A stretch of 64,000 nucleotides of DNA from Escarpia spicata (GCA_963995525.1 OZ023213.1:23944598-24008597), one strand, 5' to 3'; shown: positions 1 to 19,310, counted from the first letter of the stretch. Numbers and translations are program-made. Notes: generated by a model from the letters alone, not told the origin.

Positions 1-7723
<7,723 letters not shown>

Positions 7724-7974
7724 ATCGGTATCGCCGAAACACTTGAAGAAGATCGAAGACGTCCGTCATTATATTCTAGATGGCCTGTCCTTTCCGTGGT
7801 CTGACGACACGACCATGAGACGTGCGCTTAACAAACGTGTCCGTCGTTGAATCATAAACGACTGTAATTGCAGCCTGTACCATGAACAGTAACCGGTTAC
7901 TATTGTTTTCGAAGCTACCTTAAATGCCACTAACTTAATGTACGCCTGTACCGAGAACTTCATTGTGCAACGAT

Positions 7975-7980
7975 AATAAA
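7975..7980 (+). promoter_or_regulatory. Polyadenylation signal AATAAA
   Basis: Lies 252 bases after the stop. It is conserved in position and flanking sequence in the inverted paralogue at 58.46 kb. Confidence 0.7.
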
Positions 7981-8117
7981 AAATGATCATTGAATGGAAA
8001 TTCGTTGTTTGCCGCATACGTATACCGTATACGTACATATGGAATCCTATCTTTTTTCAAAAAATAGATTTTATAAAAACGTCAATATTCGATGACAATC
8101 ACCAAGTCTCACTACGT

Positions 8118-8463
8118 AAGTCACTCACTCACTCACTCACTCACTCACTCACTCACTCACTCACTCACTCACTCACTCACTCACTCACTCACTCACTCAC
8201 TCACTCACTCACTCACTCACTCACTCACTCACTCACTCACTCACTCACTCACTCACTCACTCACTCACTCACTCACTCACTCACTCACTCACTCATTCAT
8301 CCATCCACTCTCACTCAGTCACTCACTCACCCACTCACCCACTCACTCACTCATCCAGTCACTCACTCACTCACTCACTCATTCATCCCGTCACTCACTC
8401 ACTCTCTCACTCACTCACTCACTCACTCACTCACTCACTCACTCGCATATCCACCCACACACT
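8118..8463 (+). repeat. (ACTC)n tetranucleotide array
   Basis: More than 40 near-perfect ACTC units, then interrupted variants. Two long apparent ORFs of (HSLT)n arise only from the repeat. The inverse array is found at 57.85-58.03 kb. Confidence 0.95.
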
Positions 8464-9526
8464 CACACTAATACGTAATAGTCATAGTTTCCTTCTCCTT
8501 TGTCCGTTCCCACGTATTCTTCCCTTACTTCCTCTGTCCTATGTACGGCTGCCGGTGCGGTGCGCCTAGGAATTATTACTCTTCATGGTTATAATTCAAA
8601 CACAGTATTCTCGTTCTTCAAAACGTGTCTAACAATCGTAATCATTTTGAGGTATTTTGTAAACATAATACAGTCCACATGATTAATAAATGCGTCTATA
8701 ACACTCAACTAGATACAAACAGAGACGACAATATTTTATGGGTCAAGAAATTTCATTTATTGGTACAATCGGAGGGGGGGGGGGGGCAAACTCTATTGGA
8801 TATTTGAAATAGTCCATGCCACCAAATGCAATTTCCTCATATTATGTATGATAACTGCGTCACCTCGAACCATACTAACTAATGGGGGGGGGGGTCATTG
8901 TGCACTATTGGGTGTCAAGGATTTCAAATATTTTATTCCTGAACTTCTGTGTCAGTCGCATCCGCCATATTTAAAGATGGCGGTCGTCAATAGAAATATC
9001 ACCATGTCTTGGCAACTACATCACGTAGAGTAGTATTTTGTATGTCTCTGTATAGATTTGTGGGCAGCGATTTCGAAAATGGTAAATACAGCGTTCGCTG
9101 ACATTGATACATTCGCCATTTTTAAAGATGGCGCCCGTCGCTGAGTATTATTACCATAGCCACATAGTCAACGTCAACATAGTTTTTGATGTATGGCAAT
9201 TTCAGATATATTACTTCTTGCCCTTCGCTGGTATTCATAGACCCGCCATTATTCACGATGACGTCCATTAAAGTGTATTATTCCCATATCTCAAGAACCA
9301 CATTCTACCATTACTGCCCTCTACAAACAAGTGAGCATACACGTAAACACTTGCGCGCGCGCACACACACGCGCGCTCCCGCAGTTTCAACAAATGAGGC
9401 CGAATGAGGACCTTACTGAACATTCTACAGGATAGTTCTTTTTCAGATCAAAAACTTTCACTTTTTCATATCCAAAGTGATTTTACCTGGCAGAGGCTTT
9501 TCGTCTAACGTCTCACGCTGACTTCT
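8464..9526. repeat. Degenerate hairpin-bearing repeats downstream of the VWD gene
   Basis: Three related blocks (about 8940-9080, 9080-9215 and 9215-9320) each carry a CGCCAT..A/T-rich..ATGGCG palindrome (8961, 9114, 9243). Two G-runs (about 8774-8786, 8884-8893) are also present. No gene is seen. Confidence 0.5.
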
Positions 9527-9760
9527 TCAGTAAAGATGACGCTGAATGACGTCATCCGTCATCTGAGCCAGTTCGTAGTTGTCATCCTCTCTACTGATGA
9601 GTGTTCTGGTCTTCCTGAACCAGATGGCTTCCTTGATATGCCGGATTCTTCGGTTGGGTTCCTTGTCTACAATTGTACCGAGAAATGGCTTCAAGGTATT
9701 GGACTGCACAGTGATATGACCGCCATAAGCGAACTCAACCTTTTAAGAGTTTCGTCAGAT
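9527..9760 (-). mobile_element. Penelope-like element, C-terminal remnant
   Basis: The minus strand reads VDKEPNRRIRHIKEAIWFRK, then ISREDDNYELAQMTDDVI and a stop. The 'DREPNR..R.IKEAI.IRK....NRD.GSY.LS' block is typical of the C-terminus of retroelement proteins that end in a GIY-YIG-type domain (Penelope-like elements). Only the last 60 or so residues remain. The family call is by motif memory. Confidence 0.55.
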
Positions 9761-9986
9761 GGTAATTTTTCCTTCGTAAATGATCCCGTCATTTTGTAAA
9801 ATTAGTATCACCAGTGGCATATATTAAACCTACGCAATGATTCAACATATTTTGCGATTAAAAAAAAACTGTAAAAAAATTATAATTTATTCTCCCTTCC
9901 ATTTGACTCCTCGCGCGTGGTACGAGCTCCTGCTGAAACACGTCGTCTATTGAAAGTATCAGAAGCGCTCCTGATTTTACAGAAGC

Positions 9987-10374
9987 TCTCATATCACACC
10001 AAGTAACACCAGTGTTAGATAACATTATAATTACGTTAGGTGGATTCCTGTTCATCTATGTGACACGGCCACGTTCGACGTCAAAGCTCCCAAATCACAC
10101 CAAATAACACCAGCCTTAGATAACATTATAATTACGTAGATTCCTGTTCATCTATGTGACGCGACCACGTTCGACGTCAAAACTCCCAAATCACACCAAA
10201 TAACACCAGCCTTAGATAACATTATAATTACGTAGATTCCTGTTCATCTACGTGACGCGGCCACGTTCGACGTCAAAACTCCCAAATCACACCAAATAAC
10301 ACCAGCCTTAGATAACATTCTAATTACGTAGATTCCTGTTCATCTACGTGACGCGGCCACGTTCTGCATCAAAC
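9987..10374 (+). repeat. 96-bp tandem satellite, four copies
   Basis: Units start at 10087, 10183 and 10279, exactly 96 bases apart, each containing CACACCAAATAACACCAGCC and CACGTTCGACGTCAAA. A diverged copy precedes them (about 9987-10086). The last unit ends by about 10374. Confidence 0.95.
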
Positions 10375-10689
10375 ATCCCGGTGTCTTTGGTGAGTTTCTC
10401 AAAGTAAACTTTACAATATGGTGTTCGACGACAGCTGACTGGCATATATCTGCCCGGGAGTGGGTGCTGTTGAAGATTTCTCGCCGGAACTTCAGTGGTT
10501 CAGCACCCGGTCGTCTCAGCATGTCTCCAGTGGTGTCGCGACATCTCGGGTGATCACTTTGGAAGACGGGAGGGGATTCTGTTGGAGATTTTAAGCGAAC
10601 GTCCGGCCGGGAGATTTGCTTGTATTTAGAGCGGGAGCCCAGCACTTTTATTTATGTAAAAAGGGCCAAAGTGTTTGACGTACCCAATG

Positions 10690-10975
10690 TACATATAGTG
10701 TCATCGGAAGGTCGAGGAATGTTGTGAGTGGAATGTAATGCCAATATAAGTTTGGGTGTGGTGTGAGTGGAAGGTAATGCCCATGGAAGGTTGGGGTGTG
10801 TTGTGATTGGAACGTAATGTCATTGGAAGGTCGGGGTGTGTTGTGAGTGGAAAGTAATGTCAATTGAAGGTCGGGGTGTTTTTTGAACGTAATGTCAATG
10901 GAAGGTTGCGGTGTATTGTTAGTGGAATGTAATGTCAATGGAAGGTTGGGGTGTGTTTTGAGTGGAAAGGAGATG
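10690..10975 (+). repeat. Degenerate tandem repeat of about 38 bp
   Basis: About seven copies built around GGAAGGTTGGGGTGTGTTGTG and GAACGTAATGTCAAT. The ORFs that span it are repeat artefacts. Confidence 0.8.
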
Positions 10976-11164
10976 ATCAAGAGGAGAACAACATCACCTA
11001 TCTCGTCTGAAACAAGACTCCCATTACAACCTACTCGAGGTATCCGACGGATACTGGTCACCGTGACGCACCAGGCTAGTTAGATGGGGGATCTCGGAAC
11101 AGCATGGGGCCCCAGAGGTCCAATGTGCAGAGCATATCGAGGTTTGGACATGCTCTGTCGTGCA

Positions 11165-11335
11165 TGCTTGTTTGCGCGATTCTGCGCGTGTCTGCTCGTA
11201 TCGGTGCGCGTGCCTGCGCGTGCCTATGCGTGCCTATGCGTGCCCGCGCGTGCAAACGCGTGCCAGTGCGTGCCAGCGAGTGTCAGCGCATGCTTGCGGG
11301 TGCTGGCGCGTACATGCGCGTGCCTGTGGCTGTCT
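11165..11335 (+). repeat. Decamer array (GCGTGCCTGC-like)
   Basis: Degenerate 10-bp units of the type GCGTGCCTGC. It is the same family as the minus-strand array at 18.97-19.31 kb and shares its edge sequences (TCTGCTC.TATCGGTGCGCGT and TGCTTGCGGGTGCTGGCGCGT). Confidence 0.85.
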
Positions 11336-12640
11336 AAACATTTGCTTCAATGCATGACGGGCCAGTAGCAAACCCGTTTTGTTTTGCTGTGTTTGACTCA
11401 ACGAAGTTATAAATAACAGTTGCGCAGTCGTTTTAAATGTTGTTGTATTTGTATAACTTTTCACTACCAGAATGCATCCCATACTTTTGTGACTTAAACA
11501 AATGTACAGTAAACACAGAATGCGCATTATAACGTTCATGTCCAGCTTTTCTGCAAGACAACTGTAAATATTTTCTGGCACAAGTCTATGCATGAATCTC
11601 TGTTGTGTGTGAACTTTTGATGTTGTGATCGGTATGGATGTAAGTCTGAAGTTAGCTGGCACTATCCCTCACCAGTTGGACACATCTATCATGTAACACA
11701 TACATTACATTGGCATAGGAACTTGGCATGCCGTTGTCGATTCGTCAGACATGACAACAGGGTGCATTTTTTGCTGTGACATAAATTTTGGCTTTGACTC
11801 TCACTCAATCACTCAACACTGTCAGACATGACATTCGAAGATGGGAGGCAGGGGGTTGTTGTTAAAATATTTTCACAATAACATCATTTTTGCCTACCAT
11901 CTCCTGAACTTTTCCGTGCTGTCAGACATAACAACAGAAGATGGGGTGAAGAGGGTTATTCTTGTTGACAATTTTAATGGATTACGTTCTAAATTTTGCT
12001 ACATTTTATTACAAAACCACTCAATACCCAGGTATTTGGAGAAGTCAGACCCCCTTTCTCAACCCTTATCCCGCAACTACCCCGGATCCAATGCTGATGC
12101 ATTAGATACGTGTCTACTACCCAGTATTGGTGAAAGACGAGCTCATGCTTCTTCTCCAAAAATGCATGCTACATTATGGGCTTATGGCAATTCGGACTAC
12201 TAAAACTGCCCGTATAGCTTATCACATATGTCATGTATCTAGAGACACATCTACGTTAACAGGTGTTCAACAACTATTAATTGGCAGGGTCCATTTTCGG
12301 ACATTAATGCCATGAGATGGAGTTTTAGAGAATGAGATCCTAGATCTCATGAATTCCGGCCTCATAACCCAGCAACGGCACTAGGTGGGCTATACACAAC
12401 AATTGTAAGGAGGTATGTCAGAATCTATAGTGTATTCAAACGAGGAAAACAGTTCACTTTTTTTTCAGCTACACATCTTTGGCTGGTCACCTAAAGAACT
12501 TGTATGCTACTGTCAGGGCTTAGACTTGGCATTATGCATCAAAATATCACAGCAATCGTTTGGGTCCCATTCACCCATTGTAGACATTACACAACAACAA
12601 CAACAAATATTAAGGGCAATGACATACGACTAATGACAGG
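11336..12640. other. No supported gene; short diverged direct repeats
   Basis: GTCAGACAT(G/A)ACA begins related blocks near 11745, 11821 and 11920. ORFs at 11841-12203 and 12415-12633 match nothing I know. They may be decayed mobile-element sequence, since the frame appears to shift near 12130. Confidence 0.4.
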
Positions 12641-14250
12641 TGTTTCCAACGTTCCATTTCCCTGCGGGTGATTTTTTTACTTCCCCTGGCAAAAACACCA
12701 CGTAGAAGAACCAACGGCTTATACTTCTACGTGGTTGATCGGCATAGTCTATAAGTCTAGATTTTAATGTAGATTTGTATGTGTGTCAACAACTGTGCTG
12801 TGCCAGATGTGAAGATGTTAAAAAAGTATAAAGTGCGAGTAAACTTAAAGTATGAACGATGTGTAAATAAAAGCACAGACCATGGCTTAGAACAATGAAA
12901 CAAACCATTCACCTGAAGGCCTGGATGGTTGGGGCTACCAACACATTCCCGGGGAGGGCATTCCACCAGAGGCAGAACTTATGGCAGAAGACAGACTTTA
13001 ATATGCCTGGGTCCTGGGATGATGTTGAATGATGGAATTAACGCTGTATCAAAGTTAGGCAAAACTCCAGTTATAAGTGTAACGGCGTAATCGAGGTGGA
13101 TCCGGATTCTATACAAGTGCTCATATAGCCCAATAGTCATTACAGGTTCAGACACATATAATTCAAGATACTGACTCCTAGATGCAATGTCTCTTCGTTG
13201 TCGCTCTGCGCGCCATCTTCCGGGACCCCACATACCCTCCATCCCGGTTTCATGACACGATCATCTTCTGACGTGGGTTCTGTCGAAGTCGTCATTTTCT
13301 TCTTTACGTTCCGTTTTGCTTGCGCCTTACCGTGCTTTTTGGGAAACTTCTTTGTCATTTTCAACTTCAAATAAATACGTATGCTGAGTGTAAAACATGA
13401 TTTAACTAGTCTTGGTGAACTTCTCTAGTCCTACACGTGTACACTAGGGCCCGGGGTCAGACAACTGTTAAACTTGATTTAAAGATTTCCCATTCATTCA
13501 ATCATTGGCGACCATCTTAATATTTTGTGAGATTATAAGAAAACTGTACCTGACAAAAATCTCAAATTCATTCACAGCCACTGATATCATGTCAGTGATA
13601 TACTGATGAAATTTCGTCAAAATCAAATACCTCCACCTCTTTTAAAACGCAAGTATACACGATGCGATATTGACCAAAACAACCACGTTTTTCTGCACCC
13701 ACGTGTGCTATGTAGAAAAAATGACAAAAAATCACTCCGCCAACTACACTCTTCCAGATATGCGTCATTTCACTTCCAATACATTATACGACAGAACATG
13801 TTGATATGTCTGGTTTAGTGCACTTAGTTCACATAAAAAAGGGTCTCAAATTTAAAATATCACCATTTTCAGGGGACTATGTTTTAACACAACAGGAAAT
13901 CTAACAGCGATCTCACCCTAATAGAAATGGTGATTATGGAGAAACATGTCGAATTTAGCCTGTTGTAGTAATGCATATCAAGCAGACTGCCGAGAAAATT
14001 AATGAAATCCCTACACCTAATAATTTGCTATCAACTTCAGAAGTGACCACCCTTGCTGGACAACACACACACAATAGCCAGTACTGTAAGCATTTATCTT
14101 GTACCTAGTGCTTTTATTGACCCACATTGCCCATGATTGCTTGCACAGATAAACTTCTGGCGCACCTTTTGAGATTGCTCAATACGTATTCTGTTAGAAA
14201 AGCACACAATGTCAGCTGTTATTCTTTAGTGAAATAAAACACAACTATGG
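12641..14250. other. No feature recognised
   Basis: AT-rich sequence with only short ORFs. The lysine-rich minus ORF (13370-13140, KKFPKKHGKAQAKRNVKKK) is not recognised and lacks supporting splice context. Confidence 0.5.
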
Positions 14251-14506
14251 TAATAATAATTATTTATTTATTATATAGCGCCCCATCCAAATAATTGTTC
14301 TGGGGCGCTTTACAATGGTTAATGCAAATAAATAAATAAATAAATAACATCGTACGATATGTAGTTTAAAAATACTATGCAATCATTACTACTAAGTAAA
14401 ATCAACTATACTGTCTTAAAATATATAAATAAACACACTTATGCAAGCCATTGAAACAATAAAATACATTAATTAAAATAAAGGTATAAATAATTATGAT
14501 CATCGA

Positions 14507-14710
14507 TCATCGAAGGTTAAAATAATTTGTGAAAAGATGCGTCTTCAGTGCCACTTTAAACTGATTGACACGAGTGCATTGGCGCACTGTGAGCGCATGC
14601 ACAAATTGTGTTGTGTGTTCTTTGTCTAAGTATCGACGAATGCGTCCAATGCTATGGAGGTGGTAATATGCATTTCTGCAAATGTTAGTTAAGGGACATA
14701 TTAGAATCAA
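14507..14710 (-). pseudogene. LINE ORF2 C-terminal end with internal deletion
   Basis: Reads NICRNAYYHLHSIGRIRRYL, then FVHALTVRQ, and then directly FKVALKTHLFTNYF. In intact relatives the first and last blocks are separated by well over 100 residues (SxLDYCNxLL ... LHWLPVxxRI ...). The two ends abut near 14590. Confidence 0.75.
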
Positions 14711-15019
14711 AGGTCACCCCCAAGTTTCTGGCGTGTGTGTTGGGTAACACGCGCACGTTTCCGATAGTTACACCGTCAGGAAGAACATTTTCGGGTGCTG
14801 ATTTCGGTTGGACGATGATGATCTCCGTTTTGTCATCATTGAGTTTTAGCATGTTGGTTTTTATCCATTGACGGATACAGGCGACACAGAGTTCTATTTA
14901 TGTGATAGCAATGTCGGGTGAAATATTATCGCTCAGGCTAAATTCTTATAAAAGTTGGATGTCATCTGCATATAGATGGTAAGCCATGCCATGGTGGTTG
15001 AATAGCGACGCGAGAGGAG

Positions 15020-16657
15020 TCATATATATATAGTGAACAGTAATGGTCCAAGAACAGACCCCTGCGGGACACCGCAAGTCAGTCTATGAGGTTTAGACTG
15101 CTCACCGGCAATCAACACCGTGTATTGTCTGTGTTGTAGGTAGGCAACGAACCATGACAAACAGTGATCGTCGACGCCGATTGTGTTGCTCAGTGTGTTT
15201 AAAAGAATGGCATGGTCAATTGTATCAAATGCTGCGCTCAGATCAATTAGCAGCAGCACCACACCTTTGCGTTCGTCCATGCACCGAATCACATTGTCAT
15301 GCACGTGCAGAAGCGCAGTTTCAGTACTACAGTCCTGTCGGTCGACTGATTGCAACGGCATATACAGGTTGTTTTCACGCATGTGTGCAATCATCTGGTT
15401 TGCCACAATCCTCTCGACTAACTTTGATAAAAAGCACATCTTAGAAATAGGCCGATAGCTTTTCAAAATGTCACTATCAAGACTTGCCTTTTTCAATATG
15501 GGTGTGATGACAGAAAATTTCGTTTCATCAGGCATTCCTTCCAGCAAACACGTGTTGATGATGTTCATAATAGGCGTTGTCATGACATCAGAGCACTCTT
15601 TCACCAAGTTTGAAGGCATCGGGTCAAGTTTGCAAGTCTTCGATGATGACTTGCTCAGTAGTTGCGCGGTTCCTTCTTGTGTGACAGGCACGAAAGTAGA
15701 GAGGTGACAGACTGTGACAGAGTGATCTATGCTCACAAAGTCGGTACTCACATCATGGACATCTGGCGCTTGTAGTGTGGTGCGAATACACTGGATTTTA
15801 TCGTCAAAGTAGTGTGCAAAGTCGTTGGCGAGCGATTCGGCACATTCGTAGGTTGGTAGTGTTGCTGTGTTACCCCGATGCAGCAGCTTGTTTGCGATGT
15901 TGTAGAATTGCGCTTGGTTCCGGACGTCCGACATTTTTTTCTCGTAATGGATCTTTTTCGCTTCAGCGCACACGTTGTTGACTTTGTTTCTTTGCTGTAC
16001 ATACATGTCTCGGTGCACTGTTAATTGTGTCCTCCTGTATTGATGTTCAAGCCGCTTACGTTTAGCTTTTGTAACTTTGATGTCCGCGTTGTACCATGGC
16101 ACGTTGTTCTTCACATTGATAGTGCACTCTCTAGCAGGAGCATGTTGGTCGAGTATTGACAACAAAATATTGTTATAACGACAAAATGCCGCTGCTGCCG
16201 ATTCGCTGGCTTGCTGGACAGTCAGATCAGAGCAAGTAATGTCATGGCTGATTTTCTGATGGTTGATAGTTTTCAACTTACGCACAGTCATTGTTCTCTT
16301 TGATGGGACTGTAGTTATGATAGGTACCGTAAAGATAACGGCAGAGTGGTCAGAATTGACAGAATCGTCACAGGTGACATTTTCAACAGGCAGCTCACCA
16401 CATTTCATTATGATAACATCGAGGATGTGACCTTTCTCATGAGTTGCCTGGGCAACGGGCTGTTGGTGGTTTATTACGGAGAGAAGGTATATAATTGGTT
16501 TGGTATGTGCACTGGTGGGGTTTTCAAAGTGAAAGTTCAGGTCTCCAGCGAGTAGCAGCTGACCGGATGTAAGTGTGAGTTCATCGAGGAGATCGGTAAA
16601 AACCCTCAGAAATACCGGAACATTTGATGATTTCGGTTTTGGTGGAGGTCTATACAT
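15020..16657 (-). pseudogene. LINE ORF2: endonuclease C-half and reverse transcriptase
   Basis: A 545-codon open frame. The N-terminal part is the APE endonuclease end (GQLLLAGDLNFHFE near residue 35; KGHILDVI near 77; SDHSAV near 105, the catalytic Asp/His pair). Residues about 330-545 are reverse transcriptase: YRPIS, STETALLHV, LLLIDLSAAFDTIDHAIL (catalytic Asp) and GVPQGSVLGPLLF. The frame ends two residues after LLFT, where TATATATA carries two extra bases relative to the reading that continues as MTPLASLF and then AYHLYADDIQLL. The protein as it stands therefore lacks the YADD catalytic box. The ORF may have started further upstream before decay. Confidence 0.85.
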
Positions 16658-16990
16658 TGTTACAATAGCAATAGTTCGAGGCCAACTTTGACTAAGCAGT
16701 TGATATACTCCATGGAAGTGTAGTTGTTGTGCTTCATTACAGTTACTGAGATGGATTTACGGAAGATAATGGCGACGCCTCCGCCTCTGGCGTTGGCTCG
16801 CTATACGTGTTTCATAGCGAATCCAGGTGGCACCACTGCCTTTACGGCAATATGCGATGGCCTGAACCAGGTTTCCGTAAGCGAGCATATGTCTAGTTTG
16901 TTTTCAGTTATCAGATCCCGGATGTGTTGACACTTATCAAGCTCACGCAGACCGGGTGTTCAGAACAACAGCTCTAAACGAATTAGTCGC

Positions 16991-17600
16991 CAAGCTTCGG
17001 TGCAGCTTAACAAGTATCATGGTACTCTAAACCTATGTAAACTGCATATATTTCGCTTTCAAATATATACTATAGAGTCAAACCAATAAATGGAATTGAT
17101 ACTACCTAATCATGCAGCGTCACACTGCGTTTAGACCAATGTTTCTGGAACACCTTATGACTATACTTTGTTTAGGAGCCACTTTAATAAACGTTTAAAA
17201 TACCAGCCAATGCACAGAGTATTGAACATACTTCGTCAATTAATTTTGCACATCGTGATGAAGGTTAGATGATATTAAAATTTGTTAGTTTAATAAAAAA
17301 AGAGCATACCCTTACAATTGTCATATTTCTAGAAGAACCACTTTGGACCTTTTTGCCGAATTTTTACCGAACCCGGACAAAAATAATTCAATAGTTGGAT
17401 TATATTACAAAAGCTAAATTAATTAGCATATCTATGAACGCACCAGTATGTCGTAATGCTTTGTTAGAGTTTGCACGAAATGAACGATAACATCGATTTG
17501 AGGAAGTACATTTTAAATGTCTTCCATTTGGCGACTGTTTTTTCTCCAGGTTGTTAACAGAGAACCTTATGTCATGAAGACAGTATGAACATCATACTTT
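16991..17600. other. AT-rich gap, nothing recognised
   Basis: Sits between the LINE 5' end and the GC-rich ORFs. No repeat or exon I can name. Confidence 0.5.
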
Positions 17601-17610
17601 TTCGCAGTAC

Positions 17611-18360
17611 TCAAAGACAATTGAAGCAAATACCACAGGCAGTGTTTGTGCTTCCATGCAAATGGCACCTTGGAGTTGTAACTTGTGTATGACGGTTGCT
17701 GGCAGTCGGTGACTGGATACTCAGCTCAACCGGAACAGTGATGCGAGTTGCTTGTGACAAGAAATACTCCAACACCTTCAGGTAGCGTTGACAGATCGTC
17801 CCGAACGCGTGCATGTTCTGGAAGGGATATATGATCGGGTCGATGTCGAACGGGAATGTGAGCGGGTCGAGGAAGATAACGAAGCGATCGAAGCCTCCGT
17901 CGCAGAGGAACACCGACATTAGTATATCCGCCAGCAGTTCCGGCTCGTCGTCAAGGTTGTACTTCTGGCAGATGTGCGCCGCTAGGACGATCGCCGGATG
18001 TGTGGTGCACACGTGATCAGCCCTAGTTGCCGTTGTAGACGTTGTGACGTCGATTGAAACAGACGGCATCGCCAATCACTGTCGTTACAACTTTCTTATA
18101 GTTGCCGCTTGCTTTTATGTAGCGATAAAGCGAGTTCTTGATCTGGCTCATTCGAACGCTCCGACGGAAGCATTCTGGCCCGTGGAGACGGAGCAAATCT
18201 TCGAAGATGTTTGACGACATTTGAGGAGTCTCTATCAGCCAAACAAGGACAGGTCCTGCGGTTTGCCGACATCTGCACACGGTGATAGTGCAGCGTGACG
18301 TCTTCATGCAAACGACGGCGCGCAAACTTAACGCTATGGTTGGTCATGGCACTAACATAA
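17611..18360 (-). CDS. GC-rich overlapping ORFs of unknown function
   Basis: Two minus-strand reading frames overlap. One (18325-18023) contains SSNIFEDLLRLHGPECFRRS and SLYRYIKASGNYKKVVTTVI. The other (18075-17611, 154 codons) contains ICQKYNLDDEPELLADILMS, FLCDGGFDRFVIFLDPLTFP and a hydrophobic/aromatic stretch to ICQRYLKVLEYFLSQ. They differ by a one-base frame step, so a single frameshift between about 18180 and 18030 would fuse them. The DNA is clearly richer in G+C than its surroundings and third positions are often G or C, which suggests real coding or imported sequence. No family is recognised. A frameshifted pseudogene, a two-ORF transcript or a viral/transposon gene are all possible. 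The upstream part (above 18172) belongs to the large inverted repeat. Confidence 0.35.
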
Positions 18361-18811
18361 CTAAGCAATCATACTATATCTTCTCTTGCATGTGATAATT
18401 GCGAAGTCGTATTGTTTTATTATATACCTCTATTTGTTTGTGGCTTTCGAGAAACGTTAACAGATGAGAGGAACTGACGTGTTTTATAGAAGCGCATTTA
18501 ATTACAATTAAATTATAATCAAAGTTAAAATAAGCTTATCCAATTATAATAACAGTGTGTTCGTAACTAGAATTATTTTATTTTATTCCACAAATAAACT
18601 TAATTGAGGTAAAATCGCTTTGTTACGTAGTCATTAATATCACATGTAACTGACGATCGTTGTCGTAACTCTAGACTGTGTTTGGACACTCTGTGCCACG
18701 GAATGAAGTGCAAGGTGCGAGTGATATGTTTACTATCATTTCATCATTCGAATTTCCAACTCTTCAGTGACGGTTGGGAGTATCTCCATCAGCTTGTCTC
18801 GTCTGATGTAT
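18172..18811 (+). repeat. Large inverted repeat, left arm
   Basis: About 640 bases that reappear as the reverse complement at 19770-20412 with few differences. Landmarks: GTCTCGTCTGATGTAT at the inner end, GCGCGCAAACTTA near 18320, and TTCGAAGATGTTTGACGACAT near 18197 at the outer end. Confidence 0.9.
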
Positions 18812-18913
18812 TTCATTTTAACTCCCTATGATGTAAAATGTCACAGAGAGAAATTGGATGCTGTATTTGTCTAAACTTGAATAATTTACATCATCGGGAG
18901 TTAAAATGAAATT
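18810..18913. repeat. Small hairpin at the inner edge of the left arm
   Basis: TTTCATTTTAACTCCC (18811) is mirrored by GGGAGTTAAAATGAAA (18898), arms of about 27 bases with a loop of about 50. It gives a nested palindrome inside the spacer of the larger one. Confidence 0.85.
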
Positions 18914-18964
18914 TGTTTTCCGATCGATGTGTTCGGTACGATTTTGGTTTGCTGCAAGTTGGTC

Positions 18965-19310
18965 ACAAGCACGCATAGACACGCGCCAGCACCCGCAAGC
19001 ACGCACAGGCACGCACAGGCACGCACAGGCACGCACAGGCACGCACAGGCACGCACAGGCACGCACAGGCACGCACAGGCACGCACAGGCACGCACAGGC
19101 ACGCACAGGCACGCACAGGCACGCACAGGCACGCACAGGCACGCACAGGCACGCACAGGCACGCACAGGCACGCACAGGCATGCGCACGCACGCACACGT
19201 ACGCGCATGCACGCACAGACACATACAGATATGCAGAGACGCGCACCGATATGAGCAGACACGCGCAGACTCGTGCACACAAGCTCACATGCGCGCGTGC
19301 ACACACACAC
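18965..19310 (+). repeat. (ACGCACAGGC)n decamer minisatellite
   Basis: Eighteen perfect 10-bp units at 19001-19180, with degenerate units on both sides. It occupies the spacer of the large inverted repeat. Overlapping ORFs in five frames are artefacts of the repeat. Confidence 0.95.

Larger units (their letters stand above)
14255..16990 (-). mobile_element. Decayed CR1/L2-like non-LTR retrotransposon
   Basis: In order on the minus strand: endonuclease N-terminal part with frame breaks (about 16985-16660; DLITENKLDICSLTETW, RGGGVAIIFRKS), the rest of the endonuclease and the reverse transcriptase in one long ORF (16657-15020), the YADD box in another frame (about 14960), a C-terminal piece with an internal deletion (14710-14507), and a 3' tail ending in a GCGCCCCA..TGGGGCGC hairpin (14277-14308) and (TTTA)n. 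The clade call rests on the RT motifs DLSAAFDTIDH and GVPQGSVLGPLLF. Inactive: at least one stop (after AMKHV), a +2 frameshift in a TA run and an internal deletion. Confidence 0.85.

Noticed and set aside
7983..8478. (HSLT)n ORFs
   Set aside because: Product of the tetranucleotide array.
9536..9799. Plus-strand 87-codon ORF at 9.5 kb
   Set aside because: It is the antisense shadow of the Penelope-like C-terminal remnant on the minus strand.
15154..15981. Plus-strand ORFs in the LINE
   Set aside because: Shadows of the long antisense reverse transcriptase frame.
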